Assembly (NCBI GenBank): GCA_035551355.1
Contig: DASZNF010000125.1
Span: 1-64,000 of the forward strand
Direction of reading: 5' to 3'
DNA from: DATATV01 sp035551355
GTDB taxonomy: Bacteria > Actinomycetota > Actinomycetes > Mycobacteriales > Pseudonocardiaceae
Length of the DNA: 64,000 nt
The position numbers and the translations under genes were made by a program. The notes beneath the pieces were generated by a model. It ran no database searches. It worked only from the letters and a program-made list of their open reading frames with translations, and was not told the DNA's origin. Below, one piece after another: positions 54,181 through 63,416 of this stretch; position 1 is the stretch's first letter, and every line of letters starts with the position of its first letter.

Positions 54181-55577
54181 CGAGCCTCCAGCCGATCGTC
54201 CGCCAGCAGCGCCACCGCGTCGGCGAACGCCCGCCCCCGGTGTCCGTAGTCGGTGAACATGTCCCAAGACGCACCGGCGGGCGCCAGCACCACGGCGTCA
54301 CCCGGCCGGGCGAGGTCCCGGGCCGCGCGCACCACCTGGGACATCACGGTCATGGCGTCATCGTCTCCCGAGGACACTGCGTAGACGGGGACATCCGGCG
54401 CGTGTCGCTGCAGCGCGGTCGCGATCACCTCCTGGTCCGCGCCCAGCAGTACCGCGCCGGCCAGGCGGGGCCTGGCCTCGATCACGAGCTCGTCCACGGT
54501 CGCGCCCTTGAGCAGGCCGCCGGCGATCCACACCACCCGGTCGTGGGCCCGCAGCGACGCGGCGGCCGCGTGCGGGTTGCTCGCCTTGGAGTCGTCCACA
54601 TAGGCCACGCCGCCGATCTCGGCCACGGTGACCGCGCGGTGCGCGCCCGGGGTGAACGCGCGCAGTCCCTCGGCCACCGCCTTGGCCGGCACCCCGTGGG
54701 CCCGGGCCAGCGCGGCCGCGGCCAGCGCGTCGAACAGCGCGGACGGGCCGGGCGGGCGCACCTCGGCCACCTCGGCCAACGCCTCCTCGGCCGGGCCGAA
54801 CGCCCGGTCGATCAGCTGCCCGTCGCGCACGCCGAGCTGACCGGCTCCGGGCTCGCCCAGCGTGATGCCGGCCTTGGTGCTCGCCGGCGACTCGGCCAGC
54901 AACCGGTCGACCAGCGGATCGTCCACCCCGGCCACGGCGATCTCGCCGGTCAGCACACCGGCCTTGGCCCGCACGTACTCGGCCATCACGCCGTGCCAGT
55001 CCAGGTGGTCCTCGGCGATGTTGAGCAGCACCCCGGCGGCCGGGCGCACCGAGGGCGCCCAGTGCAGCTGGAAGCTGGACAGCTCGACCGCGAGCACCTC
55101 GTGCTCCAGCGCGTCGATCACCGGCAATCCGACGTTGCCGCAGGCCACCGCGTCCAGCCCGGCCGCGGTGAGGATCTCGGCCAGCATGCCGACCGTGGTG
55201 GTCTTGCCGTTGGTGCCGGTGACGGCCAGCCAGGCCGGCGGGCCGGGCCGGGCGGCGCAGATCCGCCAGGCCAGCTCCACGTCGCCGATCACCTCGACCC
55301 CGGCCTCGGCGGCGGCCACCAGCAGCGGCGCGGTGGGGCGCCAGCCGGGGCTGGTCACCACCAGCGAGGTGCCCGCGGGCGGGGTGTCCAGGCCCAGCTC
55401 GGCGCGCACCTCGGGCAACACCTCGGCCAGCGCGCGCAGCCGGGGCTCGTTGCCGTCGGTCACGGTGACCCGCGCGCCCAGCGCGAGCAGCGCCCGCGCG
55501 GTGGAAACACCGGTCACCCCGGCCCCGGCGACCAGCACCTCGGCGCCGGGCGCCAGCACCGGGCTACCCGCCGCCAT
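54177..55577 (-). CDS. murD: UDP-N-acetylmuramoylalanine-D-glutamate ligase
   Basis: Adds D-Glu to UDP-MurNAc-L-Ala. The 466-residue protein has VAGAGVTGVSTARALLALGARVTVTD, the P-loop VTGTNGKTTTVGMLAEIL, NIAEDHLDWHG and YVDDSKASNPHAAAASL, all characteristic of MurD. Its ATG lies within the last codons of mraY, a 14-bp overlap. Confidence 0.97.
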   Translation of the reverse strand: MAAGSPVLAPGAEVLVAGAGVTGVSTARALLALGARVTVTDGNEPRLRALAEVLPEVRAELGLDTPPAGTSLVVTSPGWRPTAPLLVAAAEAGVEVIGDVELAWRICAARPGPPAWLAVTGTNGKTTTVGMLAEILTAAGLDAVACGNVGLPVIDALEHEVLAVELSSFQLHWAPSVRPAAGVLLNIAEDHLDWHGVMAEYVRAKAGVLTGEIAVAGVDDPLVDRLLAESPASTKAGITLGEPGAGQLGVRDGQLIDRAFGPAEEALAEVAEVRPPGPSALFDALAAAALARAHGVPAKAVAEGLRAFTPGAHRAVTVAEIGGVAYVDDSKASNPHAAAASLRAHDRVVWIAGGLLKGATVDELVIEARPRLAGAVLLGADQEVIATALQRHAPDVPVYAVSSGDDDAMTVMSQVVRAARDLARPGDAVVLAPAGASWDMFTDYGHRGRAFADAVALLADDRLEAR

Positions 55578-56664
55578 AGGCCAGCCATTCGCTGTAGAAC
55601 AGGCCCATCCCGAACATGCAGCCCACCGCGCCGAGCAGCCAGAATCTGATGATCACCGTGGTTTCCGCCCACCCGGACAGCTCGAAATGATGGTGGAACG
55701 GGGCCATTCGGAACAATCGTCGACGGGTGGTGCGGAACACCGCGATCTGCAGCACCACCGACAGCGCCTCGACCACGAACAACCCGCCGATGACCACCAT
55801 CAGCAGCTCGGTCCGGGTGGCGATGGACAGCCCGGCGAACAGGCCGCCCAGGGCCAGCGACCCGGTGTCGCCCATGAAGATCTTGGCCGGAGCCGCGTTC
55901 CACCACAGGAAGCCGACGCAGCCGCCCATCGCGGCCGCGGCCACCAGGGACAGGTCCAGCGGGTCACGCACCTGGAAACAGCCCAGCAGGCGGGCCGCGG
56001 TGGTGGCGGTGGAGCAGTCGTGCGTGGTCTGGAAGTAGGTGATGACCATGTAGGTGGCCAGCGCCATGCCGGAGGTGCCACCGGCCAGACCGTCCAGGCC
56101 GTCGGTGAAGTTCACCGCGTTGGACCAGGCGGCCACCGCGATGTAGCAGAAGATCACGAAACCGATGGCGCCGAAGGAGATGGTGGTGACATCCCGGACG
56201 TAGGACAGGTCGATCGAGGCCGGGCGCAGCCCGTTGTGGTCGGGGAACTGCACCACCAGGACGGCGAAGGTGATGGTGGCGATCAGCTGGCCGATCAGCT
56301 TCGCGGTCTTGTTCAGGCCCAGGTTGCGCTGCTTGCGGATCTTGATGAAGTCGTCCAGGAAGCCGACCAGGCCCAGCGAGGTGGTCAGCAACAGCACCAG
56401 CAGACCCGAGGCGGTGGGCCCGTTGTTGCGGCCGCCCGAGGACATCGCGGTGATCAGGTGCGCGCCGATGTAGCCGACCCAGGTGGCCACGATGATGGCC
56501 AGACCGCCCATGGTCGGGGTGCCGCGCTTGGACGCGTGCCCCTGCGGCCCCTCCTCGCGGATCTCCTGGCCGAAGCCCTGCTTGGAGAACGTCCGGATCA
56601 GGTAGGGCGTGAACAGGATGGATACGAACAACGCCAGCGCGGCGGCGATCAGGATGCCCTTCAC
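55564..56664 (-). CDS. mraY: phospho-MurNAc-pentapeptide translocase
   Basis: Transfers phospho-MurNAc-pentapeptide to undecaprenyl phosphate, forming lipid I. The 366-residue protein has about ten hydrophobic segments and the loop motifs GPQGHASKRGTPTMGG, VGFLDDFIKIRKQRNLGL, AVNFTDGLDGLAGG and FRMAPFHHHFELSGW. GTG 56664 overlaps the murF stop by 4 bp. Confidence 0.97.
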   Translation of the reverse strand: MKGILIAAALALFVSILFTPYLIRTFSKQGFGQEIREEGPQGHASKRGTPTMGGLAIIVATWVGYIGAHLITAMSSGGRNNGPTASGLLVLLLTTSLGLVGFLDDFIKIRKQRNLGLNKTAKLIGQLIATITFAVLVVQFPDHNGLRPASIDLSYVRDVTTISFGAIGFVIFCYIAVAAWSNAVNFTDGLDGLAGGTSGMALATYMVITYFQTTHDCSTATTAARLLGCFQVRDPLDLSLVAAAAMGGCVGFLWWNAAPAKIFMGDTGSLALGGLFAGLSIATRTELLMVVIGGLFVVEALSVVLQIAVFRTTRRRLFRMAPFHHHFELSGWAETTVIIRFWLLGAVGCMFGMGLFYSEWLAYGGG

Positions 56665-58115
56665 CGAGCGTCCTCCAGCAGCTGCTCCGCCACCCGCCAC
56701 AGCCTCACCGCGTTGGATGCCTTCACCAGCACGACATCACCGGGGCCCAGTTCGGCGCGCAGCAGCGCGACCGCGGCCTCGACGTCCGGCACGAGTACCG
56801 ACTCCTCTCCCCATGATCCCTCGAGGTTGGCGCCCCGGTGCATGGCCGCGGCGTCCTCGCCGACCACCACCAGCCGAGAAATGTCCAGTCGCACCGCGAG
56901 CCGGCCGATCTGGTCGTGCTCGGCGATATCGGTGTCGCCCAGCTCGCCCATGTGCCCGAGCACGGCCCAGCTGCGGCCGTTGCGCTCCCGGGCCAGCGCG
57001 GCCAGCGTCTTCAGCGCGGCCCGCACCGACTCCGGGTTGGCGTTGTAGGCGTCGTCCACGACGGTGACCCCGTCGGGCCGTTCGGTGACCGCCATCCGGT
57101 GCGCGGACACCGGGGTGAACCCGCCCAGGCCCGCGGCCACCTGTTCGACGGTCGCGCCCAGTTCCAGCGCGATGGCCGCGGCGGTCAGCGCGTTGCCCAC
57201 CTGGTGCGCGCCGTACACGCCGAGTCGCACCTCGGCCCGCCCCTGCGGGGTGACCAGGGTGAACCGGGCGCGGGCCGCGGCGTCCAGGGTGACGTCCACC
57301 GCCCGGACCTGCGCCCGGGCCGACTCGCCGACGAACACCACCCGGGCCTTCGTCCGCTCGGCCATGGTCGCGACCAGCGGATCGTCGGCGTTGAGCACCG
57401 CGACCCCGTCCTCGGGCAGCGCCTCGACCAGCTCGCCCTTGGTGGCCGCGATCTGCGCCTTGGAGCCGAACTCGCCCAGGTGCGCGCTGCCCACGTTGAG
57501 CACCGCGCCGATCCTGGGCGGCGCGATCTCGCACAGCGCGGCGATGTGGCCCGGCCCGCGGGCGGACAGCTCCAGCACCAGGTGCCGGGTGTCCTCGGTG
57601 GCCCGCAACGCGGTCCACGGGTGGCCAAGCTCGTTGTTGAACGAGCCGGGCGGGGCCACGGTCGGGCCCAGCGGGGCCAGCAGCGCGGCGATCAGGTCCT
57701 TGGTCGAGGTCTTGCCCGAGGAGCCGGTCAGCCCGACCACGGTCAGCCCGGGCAGCTGCCCGACCACGTGGTTGGCCAGCCTGCCCAGCGCGGTCAGCAC
57801 CGCGGCGCCCGAGCCGTCGGTGTCCCCGGCCAGGGCCAGCGCCCGGCTGCCGCCGCCGGTCTCCGGGCGGGGCACGATGACCGCCGGGACCCCGACCTCG
57901 TGGGCGGCCAGCACCGCGACCGCGCCGCGCTCGATGGCCGCGGCGGCGAAGTCGTGGCCGTCCACCCGTTCCCCGGGCACCGCCACGAACAGGTCGCCGG
58001 GGCCGATCTTGCGCGAGTCGAACTCGACCGAACCGGTCACCAGCGGGTCGCCGTCGATCCGGTCGGTCCGGCCGCCGACCGCCTTGGCGATGGTGGCCAG
58101 CGTCAACCCGATCAC
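56661..58115 (-). CDS. murF: UDP-MurNAc-tripeptide-D-Ala-D-Ala ligase
   Basis: Completes the pentapeptide by adding D-Ala-D-Ala. The 484-residue Mur ligase has VEFDSRKIGPGDLFVAVPGERVDGHDFA, the P-loop VGLTGSSGKTSTKD, GAVLNVGSAHLGEFGS and VVDDAYNANPESVRAAL (a MurF hallmark). GTG 58115 has GAGGTG about 7 bp upstream and follows the murE stop by 4 bp. Confidence 0.97.
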   Translation of the reverse strand: MIGLTLATIAKAVGGRTDRIDGDPLVTGSVEFDSRKIGPGDLFVAVPGERVDGHDFAAAAIERGAVAVLAAHEVGVPAVIVPRPETGGGSRALALAGDTDGSGAAVLTALGRLANHVVGQLPGLTVVGLTGSSGKTSTKDLIAALLAPLGPTVAPPGSFNNELGHPWTALRATEDTRHLVLELSARGPGHIAALCEIAPPRIGAVLNVGSAHLGEFGSKAQIAATKGELVEALPEDGVAVLNADDPLVATMAERTKARVVFVGESARAQVRAVDVTLDAAARARFTLVTPQGRAEVRLGVYGAHQVGNALTAAAIALELGATVEQVAAGLGGFTPVSAHRMAVTERPDGVTVVDDAYNANPESVRAALKTLAALARERNGRSWAVLGHMGELGDTDIAEHDQIGRLAVRLDISRLVVVGEDAAAMHRGANLEGSWGEESVLVPDVEAAVALLRAELGPGDVVLVKASNAVRLWRVAEQLLEDAR

Positions 58116-58119
58116 CGCG

Positions 58120-59715
58120 TCACCTCGCGTTCACCGTGTGCATCTCATGGGGGACCAGATCGTGGATGGCGTCGGCCAGTTCGTCCCGGTCGGAGAAGGG
58201 GTAGACCACCCCGGCGATCTCCTGGCCGGTCTCGTGGCCCTTGCCCGCCACGATCACCACGTCACCGGGCTCGGCCGAGGCGATCGCGCGCCGGATGGCC
58301 AGCCGCCGGCCGTCCACCTCGACCACCTCGCCGCGTTCGGCCGCGGGCACGTCCAGCGCGCCGGCCAGCATGGCCGCGCGGATGGCCGCCGGGTCCTCGC
58401 TGCGCGGGTTGTCGTCGGTGACCACCAGCAGGGCCGACCGGCGGGCCGCGGCCTCGCCCATCAGCGGCCGCTTGCCGCGGTCCCGATCGCCGCCGCAGCC
58501 CAGCACGGTGATCACCCGGCCGTGGCCGCCCGCGCGGTCCAGCTGGGCGCGCACCGCGTCCAGCGCCAGCGCGACCGCGGCCGGCTTGTGCGAGTAGTCG
58601 ACCACCGCGGTGAACGGCTGGCCGAGGTCGACCCGCTCCATCCGGCCCGGCACGTCCACCTCGGCCAGGCCGAGGGCGATGGCTTCCGGGCCGATACCGG
58701 CCTGGCGCAGGATCGCGGTGGCCAGCAAGGAGTTGGCCACGTTGAACACGCCGGGCAGCCGCACCGACAGCTCGATCCGCTCGCCCTCCGGGCCCAGCGC
58801 GGTGAACGCCTGGCCGCCGTCCGCGCCGACCCGCTGGTCGACCGCGGTCCAGGCGGCGTCGCCGGTGGTGGACACGGTGACCACGCCGTCCTTGATCAGC
58901 CGCCGGCCCCACTCGTTGTCCACGCACACCACCTCGGCCCGCGACCGGCCGTCGAACAGCTTGGCCTTGGCGGCGAAGTAGTCCTCCATGGTCGGGTGGT
59001 AGTCCAGGTGGTCCTGAGAGAGGTTGGTGAACGCGCCGACGGCGAACTCGATGCCGTCCACCCGGCCCATGTCCAGCGCGTGACTGGACACCTCCATGGG
59101 CACGTGCGAGACGCCCTCCTCGACCATCAGGGCCAACAGCGCCTGCAGGTCGGGGGCCTCCGGGGTGGTGAACGCGCTGGCCAGCCGGTTGCCCGCGACG
59201 CGGGTCTCCACGGTGCCGATCAGCCCGGTGACCAGCCCGGCGGCGCGCAGCCCGGCCTCAACGAAGTAGCTGGTGGTGGTCTTGCCGGAGGTGCCGGTGG
59301 TGCCCAGCACGGCCAGCTTGCGGGACGGGTTGCCGTAGATGCGGGCGGCCAGCGCACCGAGGATGCGCCGCGGACTGGGGTGCAGCACGACCGGCAGGTT
59401 GGTGCCGGCCAGCGCGGGCCGGGCCAGGCCGGTCTCGTCGGTGAGGATGGCGGCCGCACCGGCCGCGATGGCATCACCGGCGAAGTCGGCGCCGTGGGCT
59501 CGGGCACCGGGCAGCGCGGCGAACAGGTCGCCCGGACGGACGTGCTGGGCGCGCAGGGTGGCGCCCACGACGTGGGTGACCGGCGCGTCGTCGCCGACGA
59601 CCAGCCGGCCGCCGAGGGAGGCGGCCAGGTCGGCCAGTTCGGCGCGGCCGACCGGTGTGATCAGGGTGGGTCGAGGAGGCACGCTGGGCGCCTTGCCCTC
59701 CGGAATGGCAGGCAC
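58120..59715 (-). CDS. murE: UDP-MurNAc-L-Ala-D-Glu-2,6-diaminopimelate ligase
   Basis: Adds meso-diaminopimelate to the stem peptide. The 531-residue protein has the P-loop LGTTGTSGKTTTSYF, NLSQDHLDYHPTMEDYF and YSHKPAAVALALDA. The DDNPRSEDP block marks specificity for meso-DAP rather than Lys, so the wall is DAP type. The start is uncertain: GTG 59715 is used, with GTG 59742 and GTG 59682 possible; none has a clear ribosome site. Confidence 0.96.
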   Translation of the reverse strand: MPAIPEGKAPSVPPRPTLITPVGRAELADLAASLGGRLVVGDDAPVTHVVGATLRAQHVRPGDLFAALPGARAHGADFAGDAIAAGAAAILTDETGLARPALAGTNLPVVLHPSPRRILGALAARIYGNPSRKLAVLGTTGTSGKTTTSYFVEAGLRAAGLVTGLIGTVETRVAGNRLASAFTTPEAPDLQALLALMVEEGVSHVPMEVSSHALDMGRVDGIEFAVGAFTNLSQDHLDYHPTMEDYFAAKAKLFDGRSRAEVVCVDNEWGRRLIKDGVVTVSTTGDAAWTAVDQRVGADGGQAFTALGPEGERIELSVRLPGVFNVANSLLATAILRQAGIGPEAIALGLAEVDVPGRMERVDLGQPFTAVVDYSHKPAAVALALDAVRAQLDRAGGHGRVITVLGCGGDRDRGKRPLMGEAAARRSALLVVTDDNPRSEDPAAIRAAMLAGALDVPAAERGEVVEVDGRRLAIRRAIASAEPGDVVIVAGKGHETGQEIAGVVYPFSDRDELADAIHDLVPHEMHTVNAR

Positions 59716-60006
59716 GCGGGGAAGGTTACCGGCGCACGTCACCACGCCCACACCCTGCCCGCCGGGCCGGGCCGCTGTTCACGCTTGGTAAGCGGACCGC
59801 CGGGTGATCGATCCGGTGATCCACCCGGACGGGCCCGGCCGGCCAGCGCGGCCGCTGCTCCGTTCGGCCGCACGCACCCGGGGCCGGAGCGCCGTCGCTG
59901 GTCACGGCGTTCGCCGGGCCGGGCGGGCCGCGCGAGGCAACCATTTCGGGCCACGAGCGTCATTGTTCGTGTAGGGCTTGGGATCGGGGACTCTTGGAGG
60001 AAGCCC

Positions 60007-60720
60007 ATGTTTCAGCGTTCTCTGCTACTGGCCGGTGGCGCGCTCATCGGCATTCTGACCGTGGGATGCACCGGGCAGATTACCGGCACCGCGTCGAATT
60101 CGGGATCGACCAATTCCGCTCCGGCGACAACACAATTAGTCGGGCCGAACACCGGAACGCCGGACACGCAGGACAATGCGACGCAGAACCTGCAACCGCA
60201 GGACCAGCCGGTGCCGGTCGCGTCCGTGGCCGAGGCCGGATCGGACGCCACCGCCAATCCGCGCCCGGCACTGCTGCCCGAGTGCAAGGCGGGCGAGCTG
60301 AAGCTGACCTTCGGGCGGCTGGGCGCGGCCGCGGGCAGCACCTACACCCCGTTGCAGTTCACCAACATCAGCCGGGAAACCTGCGTCATGGACGGATTCC
60401 CCGGAGTGTCCTTTGTGGCCGGTGACGACGGGCACCAGGTCGGCGATCCGGCCAAGCGAATCGGCTCGATCGGGCCGGAGGTGACGCTGCGGCCGGGTGC
60501 GGTCGCCTCGGCTCTGCTGCAGGTGGGCGAGAGCGGAAATTACGACGCCAGCACCTGTAATGCGGTTCCGGTGCGCGGTTACCGGGTCTACGCGCCGGAC
60601 GACACCGCCGCGATGTTCATTCCGTTCACCGCCGCCACCTCGGCCTGTTCCGGGGTGAACCTGCCCAGTCCGCAGTTGCTGGTGAACACCACCGTTTCCG
60701 GGCCGGGAAACCAGTACTGA
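60007..60720 (+). CDS. DUF4232-type lipoprotein
   Basis: A 237-residue exported lipoprotein. The signal ends in LTVGC with the lipidated Cys at residue 21. It is followed by a Thr/Asn/Gln-rich linker (to about 85) and a DUF4232-like beta domain (LLPECKAGELKLTFGRLGAAAGSTYTPLQFTNISRETCVMDGFPGVSFV) with paired cysteines. The function is unknown. GGAGG lies 8 bp before the ATG. It sits on the plus strand between minus-strand murE and ftsI, breaking the dcw operon. Confidence 0.88.
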   Translation: MFQRSLLLAGGALIGILTVGCTGQITGTASNSGSTNSAPATTQLVGPNTGTPDTQDNATQNLQPQDQPVPVASVAEAGSDATANPRPALLPECKAGELKLTFGRLGAAAGSTYTPLQFTNISRETCVMDGFPGVSFVAGDDGHQVGDPAKRIGSIGPEVTLRPGAVASALLQVGESGNYDASTCNAVPVRGYRVYAPDDTAAMFIPFTAATSACSGVNLPSPQLLVNTTVSGPGNQY

Positions 60721-60784
60721 ATCAATTCGCTCCGCCATCCGGCGCAATTGATCATCCGGCGGACAACTGATCGACAACGAAGCC

Positions 60785-60815
60785 GGTGCCGCGGTTCCCG
60801 GCGAACCGCGGCACC
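60785..60815. terminator. bidirectional terminator between DUF4232 gene and ftsI
   Basis: Perfect 13-bp stem GGTGCCGCGGTTC (60785-60797) / GAACCGCGGCACC (60803-60815) with a 5-nt loop. A weaker hairpin ATCAATT/AATTGAT lies at 60721-60752. The flanking genes converge, so it can serve both. Confidence 0.8.
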
Positions 60816-60834
60816 GCCGTATGCGCCGGGCCGG

Positions 60835-62742
60835 TCAGGACTGCGGTTCGACGAAGGTCATGAACGGGGCGGTCGCCGAGGTGGCCGGCAGCGCGTACTG
60901 CTGGGCCAGGTAGGCGGCGATGTCGTGGAACAGCGGCGCGGCGGTCTGCGCGCTCTCCGCGTGGTCGGCCGGGTTCTGCAGCATGATGCCCACCACGAAC
61001 CGCGGATTCTCGGCCGACAGGATGCCGGCGAAGGTCACCGTGTTCATGGTGTCGGAATAGCTGTGCGTGGCCGGGTCGATCTCCTGCGCGGTCCCGGTCT
61101 TGCCGGCGATCTGGTAGCCGGGCAGCGCGGCCGACGGGCCGGTCGCGTCGTTGGGGTAGGCCGCCTTCTGGGTCACCCCGCGCATCATGTTCAGCAGCGT
61201 GTCCGCGGTCTGCTGCTTGACCACCCGCACCCCGGCCGGCTGCGGCGTGGTCACCACGCTGCCATCCGGCTTGGTCACCGACTTGATGATCCGCGGCGAC
61301 ACCCGCACCCCGCCGTTGGCGATGGCCTGGTACATCCCGGCCATCTGCAGCACCGTCTCGGACAGGCCCTGACCGAAGGGCAGGTTGGCGAAGGTGCTGC
61401 CCGACCAGTTCTTGATGGCCGGCACGTACCCCGAGCTCTCCCCGGGCAGCCCCACACCGGTCCGGGCGCCAAGGCCCATCTTCATCAGCAGGTCGTAGTA
61501 GTTCTGCGGGCCGACCCGCTGGGCCAGCTCGTCGGTGCCGATGTTGGAGGACTTGGCGAACACCCCGGCCACGGTCATCTTCCAGTCGCCGTGCGTCCAG
61601 TCGTCGTGGATGGTCCGGTCGGCCACGTGCAGCGAGGGCGGCACGTCGATCACCGTGTCCGGGGTGACCACGCCGGCGTCCAGGGCCGCGGCCATGGTGA
61701 CGATCTTGTTCACCGAGCCCGGCTCGAACGGGTTGGTCACCGCCTGGTCGCCGGTGTTGGTGTTGGTCCCGGTCAGCGGCTGGTTCGGGTTGAACGTGTC
61801 GTTGTTGGCCAGCGCGTACACCTGGCCGGTGTGCACGTCCATGACCACCGCGCTGCCGCTGACCGAGCGGGTCTTGGCCACGTATTCGTCCAGCAGCTGC
61901 TGGACCTCGTACTGGGTGTCGGTGTCGATGGTCAGCTGCACGTCCTCGCCGTTGACCGCGGCCTGCACGTTGCGCTCGCTGCCCGGGATGACCACGTTGT
62001 TGTTACCCTGCTCGGTGTCCACCATCTCGGACCCGGCCTTGCCGGCCAGCTGGGCGTTCATCGCGGACTCCAGCCCGGTCAGGCCGCCCACCGCGCCGGG
62101 CACGGTGTCCTCCCGCCAGTTGGCCAGTCCGACGATGTTGGCGCCGACCGAATCCTCCGGGTACCGGCGCAGCGACCGGTCCTCGGCGCCGATCTCGGCG
62201 TACTGACCGGTGATCTGCGCGGCGACACCCGGCGTGACCTGCTGGTCCAGGTAGACGAAGCTGGCGTTGGAGCGCAGCTGATTCAACAGGGTCGGCCCGT
62301 CCACCTGGTCGCCCAGCAGCTGGGTCATCAGGTCGACGATGTCCTGGGTGCGCTGCTCGTAGCTGACCCCGGGGTGCAGTCCGGCGTCGGCGGCCCAGTC
62401 CTTGCGCATCCGGGCCGGCTGCGCGTAGAGCGCCTTGATGTCCACGCTGAACGCCAGCTGGGTGCCGTTGCGGTCGGTGATCGCGCCCCGGTTGGCCGGC
62501 AGCGGGATGGGGGTCTGCAGCTGTTGCTGGGCCTGCGCGGACAACGCGCCGGCCTGGAAGCCCTGCACGTCGATCAGCTTCAGCCCGGCCACCACCAGGG
62601 CCAGCACCAGCACGATCCGGCCGATCACCAGCCGGGGCTTGGAGTTGGCCCCCACCACCCCGCGCTTGCGCCGCCTCGGCCGGGGCGGCGGTGTGCTGGA
62701 ACGAACGCGCGGCCTGGCCGGGGTCTGGGTCGGCATCCTCAC
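60835..62742 (-). CDS. ftsI: septal transpeptidase FtsI (PBP3-type)
   Basis: Class B penicillin-binding protein that crosslinks septal peptidoglycan. The 635-residue protein has a basic cytoplasmic tail, one membrane span (IGRIVLVLALVVAGLKLIDV), the pedestal block PANRGAITDRNGTQLAFS, and the transpeptidase domain with the active-site serine in EPGSVNKIV (SxxK), KSSNIG (SxN) and AGKTGTAQE (KTG). GTG 62742 overlaps the ftsL stop in the GTGA form usual in this operon; ATG 62736 is possible. Confidence 0.96.
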   Translation of the reverse strand: MRMPTQTPARPRVRSSTPPPRPRRRKRGVVGANSKPRLVIGRIVLVLALVVAGLKLIDVQGFQAGALSAQAQQQLQTPIPLPANRGAITDRNGTQLAFSVDIKALYAQPARMRKDWAADAGLHPGVSYEQRTQDIVDLMTQLLGDQVDGPTLLNQLRSNASFVYLDQQVTPGVAAQITGQYAEIGAEDRSLRRYPEDSVGANIVGLANWREDTVPGAVGGLTGLESAMNAQLAGKAGSEMVDTEQGNNNVVIPGSERNVQAAVNGEDVQLTIDTDTQYEVQQLLDEYVAKTRSVSGSAVVMDVHTGQVYALANNDTFNPNQPLTGTNTNTGDQAVTNPFEPGSVNKIVTMAAALDAGVVTPDTVIDVPPSLHVADRTIHDDWTHGDWKMTVAGVFAKSSNIGTDELAQRVGPQNYYDLLMKMGLGARTGVGLPGESSGYVPAIKNWSGSTFANLPFGQGLSETVLQMAGMYQAIANGGVRVSPRIIKSVTKPDGSVVTTPQPAGVRVVKQQTADTLLNMMRGVTQKAAYPNDATGPSAALPGYQIAGKTGTAQEIDPATHSYSDTMNTVTFAGILSAENPRFVVGIMLQNPADHAESAQTAAPLFHDIAAYLAQQYALPATSATAPFMTFVEPQS

Positions 62743-63416
62743 CGCCCCGGCGTGGCCGAGCTCGCCGACCCGGTGGACGGTGGCGTGACCGCGCTCCCGG
62801 TCGGCGCCGTGACCTGCGGCGGGGCCGGCGTGGTCGGGGTCGCCGCGGCCGGCTGGCCGATCACGGTGACCGCGCCGTTGGTGCCGACCACCAGGTGCGC
62901 CGGGTCGCCCGCGGGCACCATGCCCAGCGCGCGGGCCCGGGCGGCCAGCGAGGGCGCCGAATCGGCCTGCGCCACCTGCTGCTGCAACAACTGCACCTGC
63001 TGGGACAGCGCCTGGGTCTTGGCCTTGGCCTGCTCCAGCGAGTAGGCGTCGGCGGTGGCCTGGGTGGAGAACCACAGGCTGGCCACCACGCCCACGATCA
63101 GCAGGCCCATCACCAGCACCACGAAGGTGACCCGGGAGGCCGAGCCGGGCTTGCGCTCGGGCTTCGGGCCGACCATGGTCCGCTCGGTGCGCTGGGCCCG
63201 CCGGGCGTAGGCCCGCTCGGCGGCGGCGCTGCGAGCCTTGGCCGCCTCCGTGCGCTCCGGCTGCGGCGCGGCCTTCACCGCGCCGCGAGCGGCAGCCGAC
63301 CGGGTGGTGGTCTTGCGAGTGGTGGTGCCCTCGTGGTCCTTGCCGGTGCGCGGCGCGGCCTTGGTCGTCTTGGGCGCGGTTCGGGGTGGTGCGGTCCTGC
63401 GTGCCGGTGCCGTCAT
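62739..63416 (-). CDS. ftsL: FtsL-like septum protein
   Basis: A 225-residue bitopic protein. A basic, Ala/Thr/Lys-rich cytoplasmic tail (about 95 residues) precedes one membrane span (VTFVVLVMGLLIVGVVASLWF) and a short periplasmic coiled coil (SLEQAKAKTQALSQQVQLLQQQVAQADS). A Pro/Thr-rich tail follows. Topology, coiled coil and position between rsmH and ftsI identify it as FtsL despite low sequence conservation. The ATG overlaps the rsmH stop by one base (TAATG). Confidence 0.88.
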   Translation of the reverse strand: MTAPARRTAPPRTAPKTTKAAPRTGKDHEGTTTRKTTTRSAAARGAVKAAPQPERTEAAKARSAAAERAYARRAQRTERTMVGPKPERKPGSASRVTFVVLVMGLLIVGVVASLWFSTQATADAYSLEQAKAKTQALSQQVQLLQQQVAQADSAPSLAARARALGMVPAGDPAHLVVGTNGAVTVIGQPAAATPTTPAPPQVTAPTGSAVTPPSTGSASSATPGR

